Notes: a model not told the origin generated them from the sequence alone. 60,000 nucleotides of DNA from Symsagittifera roscoffensis (GCF_963678635.1 NC_087069.1:39767076-39827075), one strand, 5' to 3'; counted from the first letter of the stretch, positions 29,514-42,152 are shown. A program made the numbers and translations.

Positions 29514-32480
29514 ATTTTTCATTTACTGACATAAAACTTTAGAGAAACATCTTCAATAACCTTTCTTGGCGCTAAACCTTAAAAATAAAAAGACAACTTC
29601 TTCACCACTATCTCATAGGCATATGTAGTCTCACATCACAGTAAGGACTCTACACATTAGAAATCAGTTCAACAAACGCATTTCATGACAAATAACTTAT
29701 TCAAACTGATGACGTAGATATTGAATTTTCAAAAGTTTTTACAGAATTCATAAAAATTATACAACTTCAAAACTCACAAAGAGCAAATTCAATATTCACA
29801 AACGATGTATTTTCACTTGGCTATAGGTATTTATCCATATTAGAATTGAAAGAACCTCAAGGTGATTCACCAACTCAAAAATCTCGACATACAACCGTCT
29901 GCCAAGATATACATATATTTCCAAAATTTTTAAATAAAATCAGTGAAAATCTAACTAGTAACGAAATAACACAACACGTTAAACACGACTTACAAATATT
30001 TTTAGCATGGTTAATTATCGATTATTTTGCTCATAATATTGCTCTTATCGTACTAGCCAGGAAACGGTTAAGACCACAAATTACAGATGACGAAACCATA
30101 TAAGCGGAGCAGACAGATTATGTTTGGGACCCTAAATGGTCTCATGAATCCTTTATTGATATACCAACAGATTATAAAGCCAAGCAAAAACACAATCACT
30201 ATACACAATGATTATGTTAAAGTATACCAAGTTACAATAGACGCAACACCTTCAAACTATAATTCATTCTTTCCTGAAAGAGGAGGAAATAATAGTCTAG
30301 ACTCTATTTTCATAGATCAAGACACCTTAAACGGAACAAGAAACGTGTACAAGCCTCATCACGTTTCGTAAATGAAGAGATAGTTGAAACAATAACAACA
30401 AAAGAAGCACAACAAAGCATTTCACCTATTCAACCTAATTTTAGAGGACTCCTGAACCAAAAAACCCAACGTTACAACAAACAATCACACAATCCACGGT
30501 AGAACCCTCTGTGGCTCAAAAAAATTTACAATTGGAATACCAATCGACTAGTAGCAAACCATCATATAAACAAAAAACAGCACATAGAAACAATTTCACA
30601 GAACATAATTATAATTATGTAAATAGATCAAAAACAACACCAAATACTCAGAACTACTCATATTCACAAACTCAAAATATACCCCAACCAACTTCAAACT
30701 CAGTAAATTTGAATGATCAACCACGATCTTCACAAGATCAAAGTGAAAATTACAACTTTTTTCAACAAAAAAAATCATACAAATAGATACCATACAGGAA
30801 ATCAACCTCCTTATTATACAGCTAATTGTTTTCCATCAGATGTTGAGGAATATTATAATCAAAATCATCAACGGTTTTATTGAAGCCAAGGACTTCGTTC
30901 TTACAGTATTGATCAACCAGATATTTTCGAACCATACACACGAGATGAAAAAACACGACAACCTAGAAATAATCCAAAATCATACAATAATATTTTTCAA
31001 CCAAAAAACCCAGTCAAAACACAATCTTACCAACCAACTCAAATGCATAACGAAATTCCACTGCCATATTATTTACAACAACATGAAATAACAAAAAGTC
31101 ATTTTACAAACTTTTCTCAAATACCAGATGCCACAGAATCACTACAAATGAATATGAATCCATACCGAATGGGTGGATCATCAATATCATCGAAAAAGCC
31201 ACTTACAGGCACAGATCCTGAATACTCTGTAGAAGATTACCTAAGTGCAGTCTCTGCAAATTTAATTTCAAATATAGGACCTGAACCAGTAAACACGTCA
31301 CTTCATCAAAATTGGATACAAAGACGCACAGCTTTAGACCAAACCACACTTGACGGTGCAGCCCAAAAATAGTTTTCAGTTTTACCTATAGAAATAAAAT
31401 CAGATTGGAAAGGACTCACACAAAATTTCTCAAAAATGTTTGTGTCTGAAGCAAACAAACATTATCAAAGAGTTTTATGCAATGAAATTCGTAGACTACC
31501 AAATGAAACAATTAAACAACTTGCAGTAAAAACTGAAACATCAGTCCGAAAAGCATATTCACTCAATACCCTTAATTGTAAAAATACAAAGATGACAGAA
31601 TTCCAAATGATGACTCTAACACCACAGTTACGCAAAAAAGCAATAAAAAAGAGAGCATCACATCCTTCCTCAATCCGAGAACCAGATTTAGACTTTAGGA
31701 ATTTAGTAGATAAATTAGAACTAGCAGAAACCACTATGTAATTAGAGGAAACAGAAAACCTAAAGCTACAATATGTCAACAACATGCAAACCTTTACTTC
31801 ACAAGTAAACCATATTCATGCCTCCGATACATAATCACTGAAATCTTAAACATCTACGAGAAAAACCCAAATTTTAAAGATGAACCATCGTTCAAAAAAT
31901 GGTGCAATTCTTGCCGAAGACACGGACACAACAATGCCGAGTGCAGACAAAAACAACAAGATAAACAAAATAAACCACAAAATAAACCACAAAATAAACC
32001 ACAGAGAACCAAACAAATCATTTCATCAGTACATGAAAAAAAAGGATCAAAATTTACCGAACAAAAACATTCATAGTAATAGTAGTTCAGGAAAAACACT
32101 TTCAATTAACGCAAATTACTCTAGACAACAATCACCTTATAATCCGCATTATCGAGGACGATCACCAAACCAAAGAAATTCACGAAATTTCTAACAAAAC
32201 AGATATAGTCGATCAAACAGTCGAAATAATCAGTATAGAAATAACTATTCAAGAACAAATTCAAACCGACCTGCATTTTCGTTTGATAACAGTTTCCATT
32301 CAAATTCTAGAAATAGATATTATTCAAATGATCGATCTAGAAACTCTTCATACAACAAAAATAGATAACGCGATTATTCTAACAACAGATCAAACTATCA
32401 AAGATCAAAATCTAATAACTATCATAATAGATCACGCGACATTTAACAGAACAAAATTCAAATTATAACAAGAGACAAAG
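29514..32480 (+). pseudogene. gag of Ty3/gypsy-type element, decayed
   Basis: Readable pieces in order: KRQLLHHYL (about 29590), QTDDVDIEFSKVFTEF (about 29706), Asn/Gln/Pro-rich linker frames (30087-30371, 30511-30786), a capsid-like block in one frame from 31043 to about 31830 (broken by TAG at 31370 and TAA at 31739; contains IEIKSDWKGLTQNFSKMF, CNEIRRLPNETIKQLAVKTE and DLDFRNLVDKLELAETTM), then the zinc knuckle at 31903-31944. After it is a Lys/Gln/Asn-rich tail with three AAAATAAACCAC repeats (about 31967-32003). The order matches Gag: matrix-like part, capsid, CCHC nucleocapsid. Multiple frameshifts and stops rule out a functional product. Confidence 0.65.
31903..31944 (+). other. CCHC zinc knuckle in gag remnant
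   Basis: Reads CNSCRRHGHNNAEC, a perfect C-x2-C-x4-H-x4-C knuckle flanked by Lys/Arg/Gln. This is the nucleic-acid-binding signature of retroelement nucleocapsid proteins. It is in frame 1 and open for a short distance on both sides. Confidence 0.85.
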
Positions 32481-33960
32481 GAACTATTCTGAACCACCAC
32501 ATAGGAATAACACACGTTATCAAAGCTCACAACAAAATTATAGAAGTTGTACACCTGAACATCAAATGCAAATCAATCAACTCAACCAGACCCCCGGTAT
32601 TGATAATACCGAAAGCACAGAATTGCAAATAAATCACATAAATTGCGAATCCACAGACAGTGAAAGTGAGACAGACAATGCAATTTCAATTAACATGATA
32701 CATGTTGAAAATGACTACGAACCTGTTATATACTAACAACCAATACACTCCCATATCTATCAAAATCATGACCACTTCCTCTTAAATTATTTTACAAGAC
32801 CTATAAGCAGTAACAAGACAGTTGAAAAAATAGTAGAAGAAATAACCGAACAAAAACCCACAGAATGTTCAAGCACAAATAACATTTATCAAAATATACC
32901 TAAAGAAACCCAATTACCAAAAGAAAAAATTTGGACAATCCCACTCTTTTTGGAAAGTCCAAAATGCAAAAAACTTCAAACACCAGATCTTGAAATTGAT
33001 TTTAATAGGTACCGGAGCGGAATCAAACATCATTAACATCCACACTCGGAATGAAATAAAAATTTAACATCGAAAAATAATACCCTTCGAAACAACAAGC
33101 AGGCTAGCAACAGCACAAGTATCAACCTTAACGAATTATTGAAAAATCCAACTTTTCCTTGTTCCCACTCGCACAATGGAACAGAATAAACTTTTGAGCA
33201 AACCAATTAAGCAAACCTTCCATATCACAGATAAAAAACATAATATCATTGGAATTTCGTTTATGATTAATTACATACCATCCATATAAAAGATAAATAC
33301 ACAAGAATGAAAAACACAGCTTTAACATTTTTTCAAAGAATAAACAAACAAGCACACTTTTTCTCCGAAATTTACCCCATAACAATCCAGAACGGAAATA
33401 CCTGAAACCAAGAGCAGGTTATGTTTATAATTTCTCTATCAAACAAGTTCACCATTACGATAAAGAACAAAATTAACAACATCTCTATATGTCTGACCTT
33501 TAATTCAGACCAATTAATAAATTTTTCCGAGTAACAATTTCATCTATCAAATACCTGAAAAATTCAAACTCAGACATGATTTCCTCACTTGTATCAAACA
33601 ATTCTCCATATAAAATAACCCTACCTCTGGAACTCTTAGGTTATTGTGAAACTAACGCAACAATTTATCCCACAAAGGAAGTAGCGTAATGAGTAAATAA
33701 TATTTTACAACTATTAGATATATGTCAATCAACAGATCTTGACAAAAAATTATCAATAAAAAATATAATGAGCAATGAAAAACAAAACACTGACTATTTC
33801 ACAAAAACACCTTACTTTAAACCAACATTTCAAACATTAAAATACACAGAAGAAGAACAAAACTCTTAACATTGTTCAACTTTCAAGATTCTCAGATAAC
33901 ACAAAAAGAATTTGAACAATTAGCTGGTTTAATATTGAAATACCCAAAAATTGACGCAAC
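32481..33960 (+). pseudogene. gag-pol linker and aspartic protease remnant
   Basis: At 33002-33037 the frame reads LIGTGAESNIIN, which is the retropepsin active-site loop (usually LIDTGA) with the catalytic Asp replaced by Gly through a GAT to GGT-type change. Upstream is a polar linker; downstream to 33960 the sequence is heavily interrupted but reaches an RT N-terminal region. The protease could not have been active with this residue. Confidence 0.6.
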
Positions 33961-35236
33961 ATCTTAATTTGATGTTGGAAAAGCAAATTCACCACTACAC
34001 TCTAAAACCTGCTGCAGTTTTCAAAAAACAACGGTCAACTAAAGTCCCATTTCACTTACAAGACAAAGTTAACCGATTACTGGACATACTAGAACATTAG
34101 AAAATCATTTCTCCAGTAAATAAAGAAGAACAGCCGCAATTTAACACATTTATAAGCCCCATTATCACTTTAGCAAAAGGAGAATCTTTGAAAATAGTTC
34201 TAGATGCAAGTTACCTCAATTCACTAATTGATGAAACTAAAAGTAATTGGCCTATTGAAACAATTCAAATAATTCTCACTAAAGAAAACGGTAAATATTT
34301 AACAACAGCAGATATGAATCGTGCATATAAACAAATGCCGTTAGACGAACAATCACGAAGATTAACATTACTCGTTATTGGAAATCAGTAATATGAATTT
34401 AATAGATTAATCTATGGAATTTCCATAGGACCAGCAGCATTCTCAGCTTTCATGAGTAAAAATTTCCGACCACTCATACTCAATAAAATGGCAATCACAT
34501 ATTTAGACGATATTTTTATGCAATGACAAACCAAAGACGAAATTTTCATTGTCTTAGAAAAGTATCATCAGATATTACTACACGAAAACATGAAAGCAAC
34601 CCCGGATAAATCAAATTTTTTCCTAACACGTGTAAAAAACTTTCGACGATTATAAAAAGAAACACTATAACTCCCTTATTATCTCGTATAGATGCAATCC
34701 AAAAAATTCAATTACCGTCCAATAAAAAGGAAATACAAGATTTCCTTGGAATGTTAAACTTCTTAAGTAAATAGGTATATAAAATGCAGTTAAACTTAAG
34801 ACCATTCTACAACATCCTTAGACAACAGAATAATTTTGAATGGACAACAGAACATCCAACACGCTTTGAAGAAAACAAAACTCTTCTCACTGAACAAATA
34901 TCAAATGCTATTCCAGATCCCGATCAACCATTTTAGGCCAAGCGCGACGCCTCTAACTTTGGCATCAGTGCAGCATTTTTACAATCTCATAACGGACCAA
35001 ATAAAATGAACCTCATTTCAGCAAGTTCTAGACTATTCACACAAGCTGAAATTAGATTCTCTACCCTTATGAGAGAATGCACAGCCATAATATATACACT
35101 CACAGAAATTGAACTTTTAATACTAGGATCAAAACATCCAACAGTTTTATTTACAGATCATAAAACCATAATTTTCCTTTTTTTTACACAAAAATCAAAC
35201 CCAAACCATATAGATTATAGACTTAAACTATTTTAA
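33961..35236 (+). pseudogene. reverse transcriptase and RNase H, decayed (Ty3/gypsy type)
   Basis: RT landmarks in frame 3: LKIVLDASYLNSLIDETKSN (from 34188), YLTTADMNRAYKQMPLDEQS (motif A region), GISIGPAAFSAFMSK (motif B), and YLDD at 34500-34511 (motif C). Single stops follow at 34389 and shortly after motif C. The FxxLxYGxxxGPAAF order and YLDD are typical of Metaviridae. RNase H follows in frame 2: DASNFGISAAF (catalytic Asp codon 34946-34948) and LFTQAEIRFSTLMREC (about 35033), ending near TDHKTI (about 35154). Frameshifts separate the domains, but catalytic residues of RT are retained. Confidence 0.8.
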
Positions 35237-37105
35237 AGGAAATTCGCAAAATTACACATAGTTTGGACAGCAGGAAAAACCTCGCACTACCCGATACTGT
35301 TAGTAGAAACACACCACCTGAATTATTAACAAGGAAAACAACGGTCAAAATACCACAAAATATTGAGTTTTTCCCTACAAAAGATAAAACTTCACCAAGA
35401 TTACAATGCAAATATGCAATAAAAAATGAGATAGACTAATCACAGATTAATTATCTACAACGTTTTTCACTATAATTAGTTTGTCAAAACAATCACTACA
35501 AACTAGATCTACAGGGAGATTCTACATTTAAACCAATACCATATTCATCACGGATTAAAAATAATACACAGCAAAAACAAATCAAACAAAAATCATACAA
35601 AACAGATGTATTCGTTTCAATAGAAAAAATCCTATCTGGTAATATAAATTTAACAGGCCCACCAAATAAGGACTCAAAATACACAATAAACCAAATCTTT
35701 AACCTCCATGACCCTCTAGATACAATACCTCTATCAAAAATAGAAGATGAAAATATTTTCCTCCCAATATTAGAAAAAATAACACTCGAATAATTACAGA
35801 AACATCAAAACCTTGACCCAATTATTAGACAATTAAAATCTTGGCACAAAAATAAAACCAAACCAATTAAAGCCGACATCACCATTCTAGGAAATAAAAC
35901 CCTTCTTAGATACTTCAGAAAGTTTAAAAATATCTCTATCAACGAGAATACAGATATTTTAGAATACCAAACATCTGATCTCAAAGTACACTGTCTACCT
36001 TTAAGTATGATGCTTATAGCCTTTCAAACTTCCCACTCATTACACACTAAAAACACTCAGGATCAGAGAAAACATACTCCACTATTATTCAAAATTTTTA
36101 CTTTCGAAATGCACCAATTCGGATTAAAGTTTTATGCAATGATGGCATGAAATGCCATTTAAACAAAACATACTAAAGCCAAAAACCAATTGCAGAAAAA
36201 CAAGATTTTAAAGGACAAAGTCTATACTTCGATCACAGATTTTATTTGATACAAAAGGATCAATATCACCAACCTCAGAAAGAAATTTTTATATAATAGT
36301 CATAGTCGACGCATTTACACACTACGTGGCACTTAACTCAGTACCCCATTGTAATGCATATGATGCAAATACAACACTTTATGAACACTGGATATCAAAA
36401 TTAGGATTACCGAAATCCTTGTTACATACAATGGCACTGAATTTATAAACAACGAAATTATCACACTATGCCACTTGTATAATATTAAACACAAACCACG
36501 TACATCTCATGCACCGTGGTATAATGAATTAGTCGAAGGCATGAAACGTTCATTACAAGAATACCTCAGATGTATCATTAACGGAAATGACACGATATAC
36601 TGAATGGTCAACACATGTAAAACTATTACCTTTATCTTATAATTGATAAATCACAACAACTTTAGGACTGTCACCCTATGAAATGGTTTTCAATCAAAAA
36701 CCACGAAAACCGATAATGTTCACAGCAAGTTTTTCAAAAAACACACAAGGTTATTGTCAACCCACTAAAGAATCAATATGTTGTAATCTACCACTACATA
36801 CCCACGATGAAGATCACTTTCATCATCCACAAATTTTAAAATTAGCTTCCGGTACACACACCGAATGGATTTTAAACAGAGCCACAAAGCAAAATGAAAT
36901 TTTTCAAAAAGTAACAAAAATTATTACAGAGACAAAATATTAATTCCCAAATAAATTCTCAATTCACACCATCTACAAACTAAAAATTCGGAATGTACCT
37001 TTTAATTCCATTTTTTACAACACAAAAAGGAATTTCTAAAAAATTTCAATTCCTCCAAAATGGACCATATCAATTGATTGATAAACCCACAGATGTAACA
37101 TGAAC
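35237..37105 (+). pseudogene. integrase, decayed
   Basis: An HSLH remnant of the HHCC zinc region near 36030. The core begins IVIVDAFTHYVALNSV, with its first catalytic Asp codon at 36308-36310. It then shifts frame to VTYNGTEFINNEI, where the second Asp is Tyr (codon 36427-36429), and HAPWYNELVEGMKRS with the catalytic Glu codon at 36535-36537. The C-terminal part is the open frame 36683-36943 (MVFNQKPRKPIM, HTHDEDHFHHPQILKLASGT), typical of the integrase tail of gypsy-type elements. The pol reading ends near 37105 at a junction with an inverted copy. Confidence 0.75.
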
Positions 37106-37392
37106 AATTTCTTTTTTGCTTAGTTCTATAAGTGTGTATTTTGATATGGTCCATTTTGGAGTGGTTGAAATTTTTTAGAAATTTTTTTTTGTGTTGTAAA
37201 AGATGGAATTAAAACGTACATTTTGTGTTTTAAGTTTGTAGCTGGTGTGAATTGAGAATTTATTTGGGAAATAATATTTTGTCTCTGTAATAATTTTTGT
37301 TACTTTTTGAAAAATTTCATTTTGCTTTGTGGCTCTGTTTAAAATCCATTCGGTGTGTGTACCGGAAGCTAATTTTAAAATTTGTGGATAAC
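36822..37392. repeat. inverted duplication of pol 3' end
   Basis: The arm at about 36822-37073 is the reverse complement, with divergence, of 37141-37392. The spacer 37074-37140 is made of the unshared ends of the two copies (plus-strand ..IDKPTDVT, minus-strand ..SKKEIVH). The minus-strand ORF 37175-37423 is the second pol copy (PQILKLASGTHTEW is identical). It is a tail-to-tail junction of two element fragments. Confidence 0.85.
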
Positions 37393-37423
37393 GAAAGTGA
37401 ATTTCAAAAAAATTGAATTTCAA

Positions 37424-38091
37424 AAACTACTTCAAAATTAATTAACATTTTCACCTCTTGAAAGATTTTTTGAACACCCTTACATTTTCTTAAAATTCAT
37501 GCTGAAAAGCACTTGAACAAACTAGTTCAATTTCAGTCAATAAGAAACTTTCCGATTCATCACCTTATTTTTGACACGACTTCTCTAGCCGACAAACAAT
37601 CAATTTCAAGCGTATCTCTAACTGTAACTAAAAGACCTCCAGGTCAGAAAAAGGCAAACCGCTAAAAACTGACACCAAATAAACGAAATCTCAATATTAA
37701 TCCCTCCCCTATCAAGTAGAACAAAGATCAGCAACTTTGTCCCAACTTAGACCTCAAAACTCCCTCAAGCAAAATGAATAATAATTTAAGCCCAAAGAAC
37801 AAGATGAACATGATCATTTAGCCTAAAGTACGAATATCTCTTAGATACCCCCAATCGTCCAATAAATGAAAACAAAACTAGAAAGATACTGAGGAGCCCT
37901 CAAAATTTCCCTTCACCAAAAAATACCGAAACCCAACCCACTTGTGAAAAACCAATAAACAATCCTACCACACTCAAATTTAGCCCCAAAAATTAAAAAA
38001 ATAATTCGACTAAACGAATCATTTCTTCAAATGCTTCTTTCACAAACAGTCAGCCATATTCAAGACATATTTTCAAACTGTTTTCTATCAT
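37424..38091. other. no recognisable feature
   Basis: Between the inverted pol fragment and the small membrane ORF. Several short A- and C-rich stretches, no ORF above 60 codons, no match seen to other parts of the window. Confidence 0.45.
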
Positions 38092-38457
38092 TTGAATTTT
38101 TTCAAACTCTGTATAATCCTAATAGCCGATACCCTAGAAATATTTATCCTCCTCCTGATATTTTTTTGTAATTTTTTCATGATTTTTCATTCTCTAGCCC
38201 AAACCTACATTTACTTTTCAAAAATCCTTGACCACCTCCTCAGGTACGATATTTCAATAACTATACAAAGGTTCCAACATCTATTCAGTAGAACATTTGT
38301 ATTTCTTCTTTTTATAATATTTCTCACCTTTCTGACATCTCTCATGATGACAATATGCAAATGTATAAAAAAGGCTACCAGAACTTTTGCATTAGCATTG
38401 ATACTTTTAGTCCTTTTCTTCGAAGAAGATTACAATAAACATAAAAATTCTTCGTAA
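38092..38457 (+). CDS. intact 121-aa putative membrane protein between pol and env
   Basis: Starts MNFFKLCIILIADTLEIFIL and contains about three hydrophobic segments: residues 5-35, 73-93 (FVFLLFIIFLTFLTSLMM) and 101-113 (ALALILLVLF). The last two are separated by a basic loop (CKCIKKATRTF), and the tail is polar (EEDYNKHKNSS). It is the only uninterrupted frame between pol and env. T-rich DNA gives hydrophobic ORFs by chance, so it may be fortuitous. If real it would be a small accessory membrane protein of the retroelement. No family recognised. Confidence 0.3.
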   Translation: MNFFKLCIILIADTLEIFILLLIFFCNFFMIFHSLAQTYIYFSKILDHLLRYDISITIQRFQHLFSRTFVFLLFIIFLTFLTSLMMTICKCIKKATRTFALALILLVLFFEEDYNKHKNSS

Positions 38458-38484
38458 ATAAATAACTTTTAAAATTTTTCTAAA

Positions 38485-39536
38485 ATGGCTAATCAACAAC
38501 CCCCACACCAGTCCCCACCAACAACACCCCAAGAACCTCCAACAACACCAACAAACCACAAATATTCAATCAAATTCCTCCAATCATCAACACGCATCTC
38601 TTTTCAAGACAATCCCTAAACAATTGAAGAGAGACATGCACGATTGTCAGAACCATTGGAACCAGTAATTCGCCAAGCACCTCTAAGCGAACCACAATAC
38701 AAACCAGTATTTATTATATACCCACCTCTCCAACAAGATTTTAATAAAACAAGACCAAATTCAAAATCAAAACACGCCCCAAATGAACAGACAAATTATA
38801 CATTCAAGATGAAATAGAAATTTGCAAATCCCCAGAGTTCAATTCAAGATACCTTATTCACCAATAGCAAATCTTATAGACTTCTCCAGTAGTACAATTC
38901 AAAGTGCTCCCCAGACCTCATCACAACAAAACACATTAAACATCCCATCAGATTATTTAGGTTCAACCCGTGCATCTGAAAAAAATCGAGAAAATCCTTT
39001 CAATCCCCTAGTAACTACTGAAAGCCTACCATATTGGTCAACACTCATACACTCAAGGCAAACCCTATTTAATAAACGAACCAATTGACGTTACATCTGA
39101 CACAACTTTGCCACTACCAGAAACACTTTCACTCCCATCAACCCCTTCCTTAAGTCAAGCCTCACAAACACCATTTCCTCCAAATTTTCCTACAAATCAC
39201 GACGCTAGATATAGAGAACATTCGATCAATAACATACTTCTACAATTAGACTGGAATACATTCGTAGCAACCCCTCCATTATATGATCAACATCACGAAA
39301 GTAACAGATTACACAACTGGGTACTAAACAGATTACAACACCGACAAGATATCCACAAAGATTTACGAGAACATAACGTACAAATACTTACAAAAGACGA
39401 CTTGATACTAAATTTCAAAATCACAGTAAGACTAAATAATATCATTCACCATCCATTACCCCTAGCCCCCCAAAGAGAACAGCTCAATTTTAACCTCCCC
39501 CTTTATAACCACAGAAATCATCTACAAATACGATAG
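38485..39536 (+). pseudogene. proline-rich region at start of env-type gene
   Basis: ATG 38485 begins MANQQPPHQSPPTTPQEPPT with one stop near codon 46, then RLSEPLEPVIRQAPLSEPQY and so on in the same frame to 38818. The reading continues in other frames at 38822-39088 and 39108-39536; the last is open for 142 codons, first Ser/Pro-rich (ETLSLPSTPSLSQ), then more folded (INNILLQLDWNTFVATPPLY, LHNWVLNRLQHRQDIHKDLR). Position after pol suggests the N-terminal part of an env-class polyprotein or a separate spliced gene. No domain recognised. Confidence 0.4.
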
Positions 39537-39599
39537 GTACACAAAAAAGACAATTGGATATATAAATTTTTTTAATCCGTACTCAGTACTATCATACAC

Positions 39600-41440
39600 A
39601 GGTATCTTCTGAAGATACTAATTTTCCAGACCCTTCTCTTTCTTAATTTCTCAGAACCCGATCATAAAAATCCTTCCCCCCGAACAGGACCCCAGGATTT
39701 ACTAGTCACACACTATGACTGTGACGAAAATGAACAAAAAGCATTACATAAATATGCAATAAATCAAGTCACTCGATGCGAATCCGAACAATAAGCTATA
39801 GAAACAACAAACTTAATAGCTACAATTTACTCAAAAGCACGAGCGACAACACTAACAGGATATAAATTCACAGCGACATTTTCCGAAAAGAAAGTACATT
39901 GTTCTCAGGTCTCAAACGGAAATAAGAATAGACTAGATCATGAACCTTTCAACTAAAGTAATATTGGCAGACTTTTACATCTCAGCCCTGATGATTGTAA
40001 AAGTGAACTTAGCCGATTAAAAATTACATCAAACAAAGGCACAAAGAGAAAATTGGTAAACTTTCAATTTTTTCCAGACTCTGCACATCAAGCCGAACTT
40101 GAAAAATACCAAGGTCATATAAAACTAGACAACAAATTTCCATTCCACGGCGCACATGGAAGATTAACTTACGATCTCCATGATAAAAATTGGATACCAC
40201 ACATCGGAACAAACAAGAAATAATGTTTTTTTTAAAAATGAAAAATACAACTTGAAGAAGTACAAATAACAGGATATTTAAAAGATGACACCATAATTTA
40301 TCAAGGAATCAGACTCCTTTGTAAAATTGACCAAGGGTACTGCAATTTCACTACACGAACACAAGCAACAGTTGTTTGGTTTCCTGAAGATACATACACG
40401 ACATTTCAAGTAGCAAAAATACACGCTAGAATGGTAAAATTTAACCAAAAATATTTTACTTAATCAATCCTTAAAAAGACATAAACCCTGAAAAAATCAG
40501 ACAGAATAGTTATAAACTTAGAAACTTTAATAATATAGAAAATAAATTGACACGTTTCCAAATTTACCCAGAAATAGAACTTGCATGTAAATACAACAAA
40601 CCACTTTATAAAACGCATTGCTCAGAAATTCTTGTTGATTATAAAGACGGTTTCGACCAGAATACAGGAAAATTAATAATACATCCAATGGCTACATCTC
40701 ACTGAACCACTGTCGAAAACTCATATGTCCCAGTAAAATTTCAAAAGAACACAGGAAGAACTGGTAAAACCACAAGACAAAGACAATACACGTGTAGAAG
40801 AACTATCACTAATGAACAACACTTATTTTGGCGCAATTCATTATGACCTACACCTAGACATTAAACTAGATTATACAATAAGTAGAATTTTTCAAGAAAT
40901 ATTTTTAACAGAAATTGAAACAGTACATCAATTATGCGAACTTGAAAGAACACAAACTCTACAATCACTTGCACTAGCAGTACTCAAAATCCCTCATGCA
41001 GGATATTTATTATCAAGTAACAGATCAATATTTATTGAATACGAAGGAAACATACAACATTTTGGTATTACATTGTTCCAAAAAATTATCACCATTATAT
41101 ATTTTCGAAGATAGAAGATGCTATAAAAGAATCCCATTATTCTATAAAAAAAAGGACATTTCGTTGATACATTTTCCCAAAGAACTGATTTTTGGGATAC
41201 AGCAGTCCCCTGTGTGATACAGCAGTTGTACAATTGAATCCTGACGAAGATGAATACTACCTTCTCACACCAAACCGTACAATTATGCAACCATTAAAAA
41301 AGTTTTCACCAGAAAGCATTAGAGCTATTGCCCGCAATTCAAATATCGATTTACAATCGATCGGCATATACTCTAAATCCGACATTCAACACCACATACG
41401 TACACAACAGTTTCAAGAATTACTCAAAAAATGGACATAA
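39600..41440 (+). pseudogene. envelope-like glycoprotein ectodomain, decayed
   Basis: Frame 3 from 39696 to 40223 is open except for two stops and encodes a Cys-containing ectodomain-like sequence (LLVTHYDCDENEQKA, SEKKVHCSQVSNGN, HLSPDDCKSEL). It continues with LLCKIDQGYCNFTTRTQATV and VWFPEDTYTTFQVAKIHARM at about 40310-40435, HCSEILVDYKDGFDQNTGKL near 40618, and an open frame at 41192-41440. Spaced Cys residues and a following membrane anchor fit a viral-type fusion glycoprotein. The pattern of Cys and of A-T-x-V-W reminds me of the gB-like glycoproteins of chuviruses and the env genes of some invertebrate LTR elements. That is recollection of a pattern, not a search result. Many stops make it non-functional as it stands. 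Confidence 0.5.
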
Positions 41441-42102
41441 TACAACGACAATCCACAGATCAAAACTTACGCAAACTTGCAGAAACAGCAGGCTTTTCAG
41501 ACATCTACGCACAAGACTACAACGGATATTTTAAAGATATAAAAGATTACAATTGTTTAAATGGCGAAAAATTCAGACCACAAGATATATCACCAATATT
41601 TATTTTTGTAAAATTGAAAAACGAACTTCTTGCCTATCTAGGACGACCCTACTACATCTTGATTACATTATACGCAACGTTTAACTTTCTTGGACTTCTT
41701 TTCTCTCTACTAAAAGGAACCTACAATACATGCGCAATAGACACACAAGTCAACAAACAAGCAAGCGTAGCACGCATACTTTTTGCAGGATTTTTTGGAA
41801 TATTCTCTACATCAATAAATGAAATACTTTTAGACGCTCAAATAGAAGGATACAATGTCAAACTATCAACAACGCCGAAGACATATGACGATTCACAAAC
41901 AATACGAATACAACGCCTACGGCACCACAATTACCGAAGCCTAAAACATAACCATCCTTTAGCATTAGTACCGCGAAACTTAAGAAACATAGCCCTGACA
42001 GACCTCATATCTTCAAGATCTGATTACCCACAAAGCCAATTTCAACACATAATAACCCAACAATCTAATATAGAAGATACATTCGAGCAAATTATAGATT
42101 AA
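41431..42102 (+). CDS. envelope-like C-terminal ORF with membrane anchor, 223 aa
   Basis: Longest uninterrupted frame of the retroelement apart from the tail. The N-terminal half is polar (AETAGFSDIYAQDYNGYF). A strong hydrophobic segment at residues 70-95 (YYILITLYATFNFLGLLFSL) is followed by a Cys-containing stretch, a second, weaker hydrophobic segment (ARILFAGFFGIFSTS, about 116-131) and a basic cytoplasmic-like tail (QRLRHHNYRSLKHNHP). The frame overlaps the end of the upstream glycoprotein frame by 10 bases, so it is likely the membrane-anchored end of the same protein separated by a frameshift. Homology is not demonstrated. Confidence 0.5.
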   Translation: MDIIQRQSTDQNLRKLAETAGFSDIYAQDYNGYFKDIKDYNCLNGEKFRPQDISPIFIFVKLKNELLAYLGRPYYILITLYATFNFLGLLFSLLKGTYNTCAIDTQVNKQASVARILFAGFFGIFSTSINEILLDAQIEGYNVKLSTTPKTYDDSQTIRIQRLRHHNYRSLKHNHPLALVPRNLRNIALTDLISSRSDYPQSQFQHIITQQSNIEDTFEQIID

Positions 42103-42152
42103 GCACATACCACTAACTCTCGATCTCAGAACAAACATCTTTTTAGCCCACG

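Noticed and set aside
37175-37423. Separate minus-strand gene
   Set aside because: Its sequence duplicates the integrase tail at 36822-36943 on the plus strand; it is the second arm of an inverted duplication.
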